21,895 nucleotides of DNA, taken from JANLVJ01 sp031363945 (lineage in GTDB: Bacteria; Bacteroidota; Bacteroidia; Sphingobacteriales; Sphingobacteriaceae). The DNA is taken from assembly GCA_031363945.1 (NCBI GenBank), contig JANLVJ010000083.1:1-21895 (forward strand), given 5' to 3'. The notes under the pieces are model-generated. The model was not told the origin of the DNA, did no database searches, and saw only the letters and a list, made by a program, of their open reading frames with translations. Shown piece after piece: positions 15,259 to 21,703 of the stretch (positions are counted from its first letter, which is position 1; the number at the start of each line of letters is the position of its first letter). The position numbers were made by a program, and so were the translations under genes.

Positions 15259-15679
15259 ATGAAAAGGTACCTTTTGTTAATGCTTGCTTTTATCCTCTTT
15301 ACAGGAATAAATCTTGCTCACTCACAAACCCAGCCTGTTTAATTTGGCGGTGCTGTAGCCCAGTTAAAAACCTAAAATGCGCTGTATAGGCACAATTCGA
15401 ATGACGAAAAGAAAATCAAAAGCACTCCAAAAAATATGGATAATGGATTGGAAGATTCACCTTTTAAAGGTAAACTGCATATTGAACTGTTGGTTTTTGG
15501 TGATGGACTTGCTGTATATATGAAAAGCGGAATTTTGGAGCCTATTGCTGGCATTGAAAGCAAAAGGAGTTGTGCTGACACAATGTTATAATACGGTCAG
15601 AGAGCTTAAAATTGAAAGAAGTGATCCTTTTCCTTTTATCACCTATATTACAAGTGGCAACCGTGAGATTATCTTGTGA
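15259..15679 (+). pseudogene. Exported DsrE-like family protein, disrupted
   Basis: An intact signal peptide (MKRYLLLMLAFILFTGINLA) leads into a TAA at 15340. The same frame continues past a second TAA (15373) through DEKKIKSTPKNMDNGLED and GKLHIELLVFGDGLAVYMK. It shifts frame near 15535. A second frame then reads LLALKAKGVVLTQCYNTVRE and PFITYITSGNREIIL, ending in TGA at 15677. The order (DEKKI repeat, helix, GKLxIELxxFGDG strand, GVxLxxCxNT with the conserved Cys, final GNxEI strand) is that of DsrE/DsrF-like proteins. Two stops and one frameshift make it a pseudogene. Exported family members are usually of unknown function, so no pathway is assigned. Confidence 0.75.
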
Positions 15680-15781
15680 CAGTAAGAAGGCTTGGCCACA
15701 ATGTATCCTTAAGCAACTGGTAAATCAGTTATTAATTTTCCCCCAAGTTTTTATTTAAATTTTATTTTTCCCGCTTAAATC

Positions 15782-16708
15782 ATGAAAAACTTCTTCAAGG
15801 TTGCCTGTCTACTTGCAGGTTTTATACTTCTGGCCATTCAGATCAAGGGGCAGGCTCAGGATCACCGTTATGACCCGCCGTGGAATACTCCGCCTGAGAG
15901 TAAAGTGATGTTTACTGTACCAGGAGTTGATAACGTGCCAGATCTTTTTGGTGATATCAATGATCCGCAGCTGGTTATTTTCTTTGCTGGCAATCAGTTT
16001 ATGTGCATAGACGACCTGCTTGCCGCATTTAAAGTAAAATTTCCTCAGTACCAGCGAATTTTTGCTGAAACCCTGCCTCCAGGAGTACTGGCCAGACAGG
16101 TTCTGGGTGGGTCAATTACGATCGGCAATATGCGCATAACCCTCAAGCCTGATGTTTATACAGCAGGTAAAAGTTATATAGACCGTCTGCCTGAACTCTT
16201 TACCAAGACAGAACCTTACGCCTATAACCGGCTTGCAATTATGGTACAGAAAGAAAATCCTAAAGGGGTAAAGAGTCTTAAAGATCTTGGCAGAGCCGAT
16301 GTCAGGGTGAGTATGCCAAATCCTGAATGGGAAGAAATTGGTAAGCGCATTGAAGAGGCATTCGTCATGGCTGGTGGAGAGATGCTTCGTAAATCAATTA
16401 TGGAAGAAAAGGTACATGATAAATCGACCTACCTGACGCAGATTCATCATCGTGAAACTCCGATGCGCATCATGTATAATCAGTCAGATGCAGCCCCTGT
16501 ATGGTACTCAGAAGCCTATTATCAGAAAATGATTAATCATCCGGTTGAGTTGATAGAAATTACAGAAAATGAAAATATCAGTGCTACTTATGTTGCGGGT
16601 GAACTAAAAAATGCCCCGCATAAACAGGCTGCCATAGACTTTATGAGCTTTTTGATAAGTGAAACAGCAAAATCAATTTACCGGAAATATGGTTTTACAA
16701 CCAGGTAG
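15782..16708 (+). CDS. ModA-like periplasmic substrate-binding protein
   Basis: A 308-residue exported binding protein of the type II periplasmic-binding fold, related to the molybdate-binding ModA group. The signal peptide covers about residues 1-25. The mature protein has VIFFAGNQFMCIDDLLAAFK (about 65-84), where ModA-type proteins start the first lobe. It continues with LKDLGRADVRVSMPNPEWE and MRIMYNQSDAAPVWYSEAYY. The C-terminal helix region (HKQAAIDFMSFLISETAKSI, then YRKYGF) is also ModA-like. No ABC permease or ATPase is nearby. Immediately downstream lie a fragment of a second ModA-like protein and a di-haem oxidoreductase remnant, so a larger periplasmic redox or uptake cluster once stood here. 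The ligand is unknown; molybdate itself is not established. Confidence 0.82.
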   Translation: MKNFFKVACLLAGFILLAIQIKGQAQDHRYDPPWNTPPESKVMFTVPGVDNVPDLFGDINDPQLVIFFAGNQFMCIDDLLAAFKVKFPQYQRIFAETLPPGVLARQVLGGSITIGNMRITLKPDVYTAGKSYIDRLPELFTKTEPYAYNRLAIMVQKENPKGVKSLKDLGRADVRVSMPNPEWEEIGKRIEEAFVMAGGEMLRKSIMEEKVHDKSTYLTQIHHRETPMRIMYNQSDAAPVWYSEAYYQKMINHPVELIEITENENISATYVAGELKNAPHKQAAIDFMSFLISETAKSIYRKYGFTTR

Positions 16709-16758
16709 GCTGTAAAACCAGTAATGTTTTGCTGAACTCTCGCTACCTGATTCAATAA

Positions 16759-16983
16759 TTGAATTTATGTGTAAATTTTCTGCCCTGTTTGTATGCATCA
16801 TGTCACCAAAATTTAAAAGAAAGCACCCAGTTAATTTCTCTTCAAGCTGATCTTAGCCTTTACCGGGGAACGCCCATTGCTATTACTGCAAGAACAAAAA
16901 ATGGTATTCAGGCAAGACAGTTTCTGGTCTACCTTAAAAGCCCTGCAGGTCATGCAATTTTCAAAATCTGGGGTTGGGAATAA
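16759..16983 (+). pseudogene. C-terminal fragment of a second ModA-like binding protein
   Basis: An open stretch of 74 codons has no plausible ATG. Its last 50 residues (QLISLQADLSLYRGTPIAI, then TARTKNGIQARQFLVYLKSP, then AGHAIFKIWGWE) are the typical end of a molybdate-binding-type protein. The pattern is PIAxTxRSKN, an AxxFxxxLxSPAG helix and an xxIFxxWGW terminus. The sequence differs clearly from the C-terminus of the neighbouring intact protein, so it is not a simple recent duplication of it. The first about 25 residues may be unrelated filler. The N-terminal 200 or so residues are gone. Confidence 0.55.
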
Positions 16984-17041
16984 GATTGGATTTTTTTAGT
17001 AGTCAAACTGACTAAATACCACATATAACTAGCTGAATATG

Positions 17042-17548
17042 TAGGCTATTAAAGCCCATAACCAAGAGGTTTCTGATGCCAGTTTGAATAATCTGACTCT
17101 TTATTTACAGGCGCTTGCCACAACAGCCCGCCGAAATTTCGACAATACCCAGGTACAGGCAGGGTATACTTTGTTTATTCATGCAAAATGTACTTCTTGT
17201 CATGCGCTGACCTTGCAAACGGCTACCAATGCCGGTATTTTTAGATTAAGCAATCAAAAGATCAGACTTTCTACTGAATTACTGATCAACAATATGGGTG
17301 CAAGACTGAATGCTAAAAGACCAGACTTTGATACTTATGGTGGTGATTGGCTTACAGCTCCTCTATTGGGAATAGGTCTGAATCAGTTAGTAAATAGTAA
17401 TACTTTTTACCTCCATGATGGCCGCGCCCGTAATCTTACTGAAGCTATTTTGTGGCATGATGGTTAGGCTGCGACTGCTAAAGCTAGTTATGTGGTCATG
17501 ATAAAGGCTAAGCTTACAGTCGTGCTGGCGTTTCTAAATAATTTATAA
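17042..17548 (+). pseudogene. Di-haem oxidoreductase (COG3488) C-terminal remnant
   Basis: The frame reads HNQEVSDASLNNLTLYLQAL, QAGYTLFIHAKCTSCHALTL, and LNAKRPDFDTYGGDWLTAPL followed by LGIGL, then TFYLHDGRARNLTEAILWHD. This is the C-terminal haem domain of a di-haem oxidoreductase family related to cytochrome c peroxidase. CTSCH is the covalent haem-attachment motif. A TAG at 17465-17467 replaces the expected 'GGE' codon. The frame then continues AATAKAS to KLTVVLAFLNNL and TAA at 17546, matching the family's end. A TAG also precedes the fragment (about 17042), and the first haem domain is missing. The domain would be periplasmic. Confidence 0.78.
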
Positions 17549-17560
17549 GGGGTTTCGGAG

Positions 17561-17626
17561 AAAAAAAATAGGCTAATTTAGGTGGTTTATAGTACTATCA
17601 GTACTATAAACCACCTAAATTAGCCT
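17561..17626 (-). terminator. Very long perfect hairpin with T8 tract (57 nt)
   Basis: Arms at 17570-17596 and 17600-17626 are perfect 27-bp inverted repeats around a three-base centre (17597-17599). On the minus strand the hairpin is followed by A and eight T (17569-17561), as in an intrinsic terminator. It lies 66 nt after the end of the minus-strand DUF2461 remnant and just after the plus-strand di-haem remnant. The 27-bp mismatch-free stem is far longer than terminators usually need. A mobile hairpin element is an alternative. Confidence 0.65.
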
Positions 17627-17668
17627 TATGAGCATACCAAGTTCGGCGTCATTTGAAAAATTTGACGC

Positions 17669-17680
17669 TGGTAATTACCA
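17669..17680. repeat. 12-bp perfect palindrome
   Basis: TGGTAATTACCA is self-complementary. It follows an imperfect hairpin whose outer arms are GCGTCA and TGACGC (17646-17668). It sits between the long hairpin and the DUF2461 remnant. The function is unknown. Confidence 0.4.
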
Positions 17681-17691
17681 CGTAGTTTTTG

Positions 17692-18121
17692 CTATAAAAG
17701 CAGCCCGTTTTTATCACTTGTCAATGCAGCACTCATAAAATTGAAGAAGGGACGCATGGTTTTAAAAACCTCATTAGCTTCGTTCTGAAAATTTGATGAG
17801 AGCACCTCTTTATCGGTGAAGCATTTTCTTAACCTGAACTGCTGGAAACGCAATAGGTCAATACCCGCATTATTCAGGTCATAACCTTGAGGCACAGTTT
17901 TTAGCTGCTTGCCCTCAATTGCGCCAAAGGTTTTGATAAAGGCAGGGTCATTAAGAATTTTTCTCAGGGGCAGGGCATCATGACTGATCTCATCTCTGAT
18001 CAGTTTGAGATCGGGGTTACTCTAGAAACGTTTCTTTATTGCTATTGAACCAGTCTCTGTTATTATTTTTTTGTAAAACACTCAAATATTCCAGTGCTGA
18101 GTCTGGGATTAGATGCTGCAT
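17692..18121 (-). pseudogene. DUF2461 (TIGR02453) family protein with internal deletion
   Basis: The ATG at 18121 gives 34 residues (MQHLIPDSALEYLSVLQ, KNNNRDWFNSNKETFLE) that match the start of DUF2461, including the NRDWF motif. TAA follows at 18017-18019. In another frame the C-terminal half continues from NPDLKLIRDEISHDALPLRK through KTFGAIEGKQLKTVPQGYDL and CFTDKEVLSSNF to the stop at 17692. About 80 residues in the middle, including the central beta-barrel region, are missing. The deletion also shifted the frame. The family is of unknown function and usually about 220 residues long. The hairpin at 17561-17626 is probably its old terminator. Confidence 0.75.
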
Positions 18122-18262
18122 AGATTCTAGACTGTTACCCGTCGGAATAAAAAAGCTAAAACAAGGTATTTGGTTTAATCATTTTCTGGCTAAATTAGTA
18201 AGGGTTTGTAATTGTTTTATAACCAGATAATTGCTAGTATTATGTAAGTAAACTTTTAAACT

Positions 18263-18691
18263 ATGCAAGCACATCCTTATTTAAATTTCGATGGACAGGC
18301 CGAAGAAGCTTTTGAATTGTATAAATCAGTTTTCGGTGGTGATTTCTCAGCCAAGATGAAAATGACGGGTATGCCAGGAGCTGAAAACATGGCTGTAGAA
18401 GAACAAAACCGCATCATGCATATTGCCCTGCCAATTTCTAAGGATATAATACTTATGGGCTCAGATGTCGTGCCTTCTGCAGGTCATAGCCTGGTACTTG
18501 GTAACCAGACCTATACCATGCTGGCAGCTAGTAGCAGAGTAGAAGCAGATCGGCTTTTTACTGGCCTTTCAAGTGGTGGCGTAATTGAGATGCCAATAGC
18601 TGACATGTTCTGGGGTGATTATATGGGTAGTTTTGCCGACAGGTTTGGAATCAGATGGATGGTCAACTTTGCCAGTACTACGCCTGCTTAA
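18263..18691 (+). CDS. VOC-superfamily protein, PhnB-like
   Basis: A complete 142-residue protein of the vicinal-oxygen-chelate (glyoxalase) fold, PhnB-like subgroup. Typical features are the opening PYLNFDGQAEEAFELYKSVF (5-24) with the FGG turn. A central RIMHIALPI strand and LMGSDVVPS follow. The end is FWGDYMGSFADRFGIRWMVN (about 116-135). It is cytoplasmic, without a signal peptide. Members are often annotated as glyoxalase or 3-demethylubiquinone methyltransferase-like, but most have no proven reaction. The gene is monocistronic, divergent from the DUF2461 remnant, and apparently intact. A resistance or stress role is possible but not shown. Confidence 0.85.
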   Translation: MQAHPYLNFDGQAEEAFELYKSVFGGDFSAKMKMTGMPGAENMAVEEQNRIMHIALPISKDIILMGSDVVPSAGHSLVLGNQTYTMLAASSRVEADRLFTGLSSGGVIEMPIADMFWGDYMGSFADRFGIRWMVNFASTTPA

Positions 18692-18763
18692 ACCGGTTTT
18701 TAACTGGATACCCCCAGCTTAACTTGATTACGTCATCTTTTGCAATCTAACTTCTTTTATTGT

Positions 18764-18813
18764 TGTTTCACTTTAAGTGAAATTAGCAGTCGAATTTCAC
18801 TTAAAGTGAAACA
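18764..18813. promoter_or_regulatory. Operator pair 1: two TTTCAC-N5-GTGAAA dyads in a 21-bp inverted repeat
   Basis: Two quasi-palindromes, TTTCAC-TTTAA-GTGAAA (18766-18782) and TTTCAC-TTAAA-GTGAAA (18795-18811), are each symmetrical. Together they form a larger inverted repeat with perfect 21-bp arms (18764-18784 and 18793-18813) and an 8-bp loop. Their centres lie 29 bp apart. Each dyad looks like the site of a dimeric DNA-binding protein. The pair lies about 190 bp upstream of the SatD-like gene and downstream of the VOC gene. Confidence 0.7.
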
Positions 18814-18930
18814 CTAGCCAGTTACCAGAGCTTTACTGTTCAGGGTAAATGTTCAGCTAGTAGTTAATGATCTTTTTTTATTAAAATTCCTGTTTAAAGA
18901 GCGTATAGCTAAAATATAGGCAATTTTATT

Positions 18931-18980
18931 TGTTTCACAAAAAGTGAAATTATGAGTATAATTTCACTTTTTGTGAAACA
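18931..18980. promoter_or_regulatory. Operator pair 2: two TTTCAC-N5-GTGAAA dyads in a 23-bp inverted repeat
   Basis: TTTCAC-AAAAA-GTGAAA (18933-18949) and TTTCAC-TTTTT-GTGAAA (18962-18978) again form one larger inverted repeat. The arms are perfect over 23 bp (18931-18953 and 18958-18980) with loop GAGT. The centre-to-centre distance is 29 bp, as in pair 1. Only the N5 centres and the loop differ from pair 1. The last dyad ends 26 bp before the SatD-like ATG, so a bound protein would block or control its promoter. Confidence 0.75.
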
Positions 18981-19004
18981 GTATTTTTATGCTTATTTTG
19001 GAAG

Positions 19005-19637
19005 ATGCAAAAAAAACAGATAATCCTGATGGCCGATATCATTAGCAGTGGTCAGACTGATCAGGCGCTGTTGATGGCAGATTTTGCGGCCGTAGTTGCA
19101 GAAGTAAATAAAAAAGCGGCAGCCTTTTTCCTGTCACCCCTGACAATTACCCTGGGTGATGAATTTCAGGGCGTCATCAGCAGTGTGCTAGAAGCGGTAC
19201 ATATAGTACATTATTTAGAGGAAGTCATTGTCAGCAGTCAAAAAATATTTAAATTAAGGTATGTTATTGTTGAGGGAGCTATAGATACACCCATCAATAA
19301 AAAAATCGCATACGGTATGATGGGTGAGGGGCTTACGCGTGCCCGTAAACAGATTGAACAGCTTAAAAAATCAGACCGTAGGTTTAATTTCGATCTTGAA
19401 GATAGAGACCAGGAAAAAGCATTAAATAATGTGTTTCTGGCCTTGCAGAGTATTGCTGATTCGTGGAACCCTGCCAGAGATTACCAGATTGTCACCAGTT
19501 TCTTAAAGTCTGATGATTATAAACAGGTGTCCAAAGAATTGAATAGAACACGATCTGTGATGTGGAAAAGGCATAAATCACTCAATATTGAAGCGTACAA
19601 TGCCTTAAAAGAAGTAGCAGATTTCATTGCAGCATAA
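19005..19637 (+). CDS. SatD-family-like protein with C-terminal helix-turn-helix
   Basis: A 210-residue cytoplasmic protein that I assign to the SatD family with moderate certainty. The N-terminal domain begins IILMADIISSG (6-16, Asp11). It continues LTITLGDEFQGVISSVLEAV (46-65, Asp52-Glu53), LRYVIVEGAID (84-94) and YGMMGEGLTRARKQIEQLK (103-121). This spacing of Asp, GDE and a late GxGLxxA helix resembles nucleotide-cyclase/GGDEF palm domains; that is inference. The C-terminus (171-201: DYKQVSKELNRTRSVMWKRH, then KSLNIEAYNAL) looks like a helix-turn-helix, so it may bind DNA, perhaps the dyads just upstream. The next gene starts 2 bp after its stop. The family's role is poorly known; the name comes from a streptococcal acid-tolerance locus. 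Confidence 0.7.
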   Translation: MQKKQIILMADIISSGQTDQALLMADFAAVVAEVNKKAAAFFLSPLTITLGDEFQGVISSVLEAVHIVHYLEEVIVSSQKIFKLRYVIVEGAIDTPINKKIAYGMMGEGLTRARKQIEQLKKSDRRFNFDLEDRDQEKALNNVFLALQSIADSWNPARDYQIVTSFLKSDDYKQVSKELNRTRSVMWKRHKSLNIEAYNALKEVADFIAA

Positions 19638-19639
19638 CT

Positions 19640-20011
19640 ATGTCAAAATTCATCATTTTATCTATTCTGTTTATCGGCAGTGAACTATTAATAGCCCTGG
19701 TCTTTGCCGTCATTGCCCAGGTATTCTATCATAAGATCGGCCTTGATTTTAAATCAATTTTTAAAGGAGTAATTGAGCGCATATTCCTATTCATTTCTTT
19801 GGCCAGTGGCTATATTGAAGGCCTGACTTTTTTCAGCGCATTGAAACTAGCCACCAGGTTACGACACCACGAAGGGTCAAAAGACATGGATGGTTTCAAT
19901 GACTATTACCTGCTGGGTAATCTTGTATCAGTAGCTGTAGTATTCGGCTATGTGTATGCCTATATGCATTTCGACACCATTCATTTGTTTCAGGTCATAA
20001 CCCGGCTATGA
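19640..20011 (+). CDS. Small membrane protein coupled to the SatD-like gene
   Basis: A 123-residue protein that I do not recognise. Three hydrophobic segments are visible: about 5-30 (ILSILFIGSELLIALVFAVI), 46-70 (ERIFLFISLASGYIEGLTFF) and 88-110 (YLLGNLVSVAVVFGYVYAYM). Between the second and third is a charged loop with RLRHHEGSKDMDGFNDY. No signal peptidase site or known enzymatic motif is visible. The ATG lies 2 bp after the SatD-like stop, so the two are translationally coupled. The pair probably works as a unit, with this protein as a membrane anchor, sensor or effector. Confidence 0.75.
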   Translation: MSKFIILSILFIGSELLIALVFAVIAQVFYHKIGLDFKSIFKGVIERIFLFISLASGYIEGLTFFSALKLATRLRHHEGSKDMDGFNDYYLLGNLVSVAVVFGYVYAYMHFDTIHLFQVITRL

Positions 20012-20287
20012 GAGAGCTATTTTATCGGGGGGAAGGGATTATTCTAAATAGGGTCTTCTAAGGCTATATATTTACAGTTTTGGAATAAACAGCGTTCCAG
20101 ATGAAACTGAGATTAAAGAACCAATCACCTTTTCTCAAGCTTTTAAGGAAAAGCTGATTTTATTGATGGTATGTCAAAATCAATCGGCTTAAGAAATTAT
20201 TCTGGGCTTATGTCTAGCCATATCACTAAGAATATCTTCTGGTAATCATATATTTTCATTGGAAATACGCGGTTTATTATCCGTATA
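20012..20287. other. Stretch without recognisable gene
   Basis: One plus-strand frame (about 20122-20282) stays mostly open (ITFSQAFKEKLILLM, then CQNQSA and a stop), but I could not match it to a family. A small hairpin, AGCTTTT-AAGG-AAAAGCT (20138-20155), is present without a strong T tract. It is probably decayed coding sequence. Confidence 0.35.
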
Positions 20288-20388
20288 GGACTTGTAAAAA
20301 TCAATGGTATTCAGCTTTATGTAAAATCACAGGCATCGGATTCCCTGTTATTTTAATACACTGTGTTGGTGGAGATCATAAGGCATAG
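20288..20388 (+). pseudogene. Alpha/beta-hydrolase N-terminal remnant
   Basis: The frame reads GLVKINGIQLYVKSQ. After a one-step frame change it continues GIGFPVILIHCVGGDHK and reaches TAG. This is the classic start of an alpha/beta hydrolase: xVNGIxLYxxxxGxGxPVILIHGxGGDH, where the HG oxyanion motif is here HC. Everything beyond the oxyanion loop, including the catalytic Ser, Asp and His, is absent. The fragment meets the truncated methyltransferase head to head at about 20376-20390. Confidence 0.6.
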
Positions 20389-20745
20389 TCTTCGACGTTC
20401 CAGATGTCAATGCCTACAGATTTGCCATTGATTATTTTGTGCGCGGCTCCTATCATTAACAGTCCAAGGCCGGTACCAATATCTAATACCTGTTCATTAC
20501 CTGACCAGGTGACAAAATTTAGCATTTTGTCACGGTGCCTATATTTGCCGTACAGTGAATAGCCCAGCATTAATATAGCTCCAAAACCGCAAAAAAAGCC
20601 CGACCATATTAACCCTGATAGTTCAATACGCAGAGAACCAATTGTTAGCAGGGGGAACTAAACTGAGATCAAACATAAGGCTTTTCAGGCAATTGCCAGA
20701 TTTCTGAAAACACCCGGGGGCGTCGATTCCATAATAAGGTTTCAT
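20376..20745 (-). pseudogene. Membrane-anchored class I methyltransferase, N-terminal remnant
   Basis: From the ATG at 20745 the frame reads MKPYYGIDAPG. It shifts by one base at the C/G run near 20715 (then GVFRNLAIA), crosses TGA and TAG stops, and continues LLTIGSLRIELSGLIW, a hydrophobic segment (SGFFCGFGAILMLGYSLYG) and YRHRDKMLNFVTWSGNEQ. The S-adenosylmethionine motif I, VLDIGTGLGLLMIGAA, follows with GKSVGIDIWN and then a stop. This matches a Bacteroidetes methyltransferase with an N-terminal YGIDAP motif and two membrane helices. The rest of the catalytic domain is missing. The end abuts the alpha/beta-hydrolase remnant, so one deletion probably removed the 3' halves of both convergent genes. 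Confidence 0.75.
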
Positions 20746-20892
20746 AGCTGAAGCATCTTAAATTTTTTAAAAAATACTTAAAAATAAGATCATCGCTTCA
20801 ATTTCTTTGAATAGGATTCTGATTTAGGTCAGCTGATTTAGAAACATTGAATTATCTTTAATTTAGTAGATCTAATAAATGTCAATTTTTGG

Positions 20893-21189
20893 ATGAATAG
20901 CCTGCCTGAAAATAAAGGTCTTGATATCGCTGCACTAAGCAGGGCATTTGAAAATACTTCAAATTCTTACAAGTTTTACTGGTTTCTTTCGGTCCTTGAT
21001 CATCTCTCTATAGCCAATAATCCTGTGATTAGCTATGAGGAGGTATCTATGAATATGCTTGTATTGGTTTGGTATCCGCTTGACTTTTTTAAGCTTTCAT
21101 TTGGATCCGCTGATAGTTTTAAACGCTTGGCTGAAGAAATGACCAGTCACCGTGGAGCTATATGGCGCATGATCAGCTCTGGAATATAA
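20893..21189 (+). CDS. HNH-endonuclease-family-like N-terminal fragment
   Basis: A 98-residue open frame. The segment LDIAALSRAFENTSNSYKFY-WFLSVLDHL, followed by ISYEEVSMNMLVLVWYPLDF-FKLSFGSADSF, resembles the N-terminal helical domain of Bacteroidetes proteins annotated as HNH endonuclease-domain proteins (NTSxTYKFYWFxxIL, then AWYxxxYFxxSFGxQD). No HNH residues are present and the protein is much shorter than such proteins, so it is probably truncated. The frame ends in TAA at 21187, where another frame overlaps. The family match is from memory of the pattern and is uncertain. The last 15 residues (SHRGAIWRMISSGI) probably do not belong to the family. Confidence 0.5.
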   Translation: MNSLPENKGLDIAALSRAFENTSNSYKFYWFLSVLDHLSIANNPVISYEEVSMNMLVLVWYPLDFFKLSFGSADSFKRLAEEMTSHRGAIWRMISSGI

Positions 21190-21467
21190 TACCGACAACA
21201 GCCTCTGTAAACTCATCAAAAAGTAATATTCTTCCATCCCTGACAAATTACCTTGATCAATTCTGTAATCTTCAATATGACGCATTTCAATTTCATTTGC
21301 ATCAGGGTAATTATAAAATAATAGAAGACTTCAATATTATGATGTCACACAATGACTTTAAACTGATGAGCCGGGAGCATTTTATCGAAAAGCTGTCTCA
21401 GGAAATTAACAATAACAGCCGTATCGCCGTTAATATGGGCTTTAAATCTTCCTATGTTTACAGGTAA
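21162..21467 (+). CDS. Hypothetical protein fragment
   Basis: A 101-codon frame overlaps the end of the previous one by 28 bp in another phase. The region from about residue 27 (LPSLTNYLDQFCNLQYDAFQ, then FHLHQGNYKIIEDFNIMMSH and REHFIEKLSQEINNNSRIAV) has normal protein-like composition and I believe it is, or was, coding. I do not recognise a family. The true start is unclear, as the first 25 residues may be out of frame with the original gene. It is most likely the 3' end of a gene whose 5' part was lost. Confidence 0.4.
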   Translation: MAHDQLWNIIPTTASVNSSKSNILPSLTNYLDQFCNLQYDAFQFHLHQGNYKIIEDFNIMMSHNDFKLMSREHFIEKLSQEINNNSRIAVNMGFKSSYVYR

Positions 21468-21703
21468 GTGGTATGCAACCGATTTTATGATCATAATGAA
21501 TCTATCTCGATTCAATAGCATTTCATACGATACGATTCTTTACGATTTGAATAATTCGATAATTTGAGATTTTAATTCATATGAGCCGGATTATTCCTGC
21601 ATGTTAAGCTATAGTAAAAAGGCATCAGAGCTATAACCAATTATCTTTTTTTCTTCTAGAAATAAGTTTCTTAATGTTTGATTAGAACCAGTCAATACGC
21701 CTG

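Noticed and set aside
15372..15581. Minus-strand 69-residue protein
   Set aside because: It lies antisense to the recognisable DsrE-like remnant and has no family-like pattern.
13385..17548. Stop-codon recoding (alternative code or selenocysteine) instead of pseudogenes
   Set aside because: TAA, TAG and TGA all interrupt frames. Frameshifts and missing domains accompany them, and intact neighbours use normal stops.
18764..18980. CRISPR array
   Set aside because: Only four short symmetrical units occur, in two pairs. There are no equal-length spacers of 25-40 bp between identical repeats and no cas genes nearby.
20122..20282. Helix-turn-helix protein remnant
   Set aside because: A few residues resemble an XRE-type start, but the rest does not fit and a stop interrupts it.
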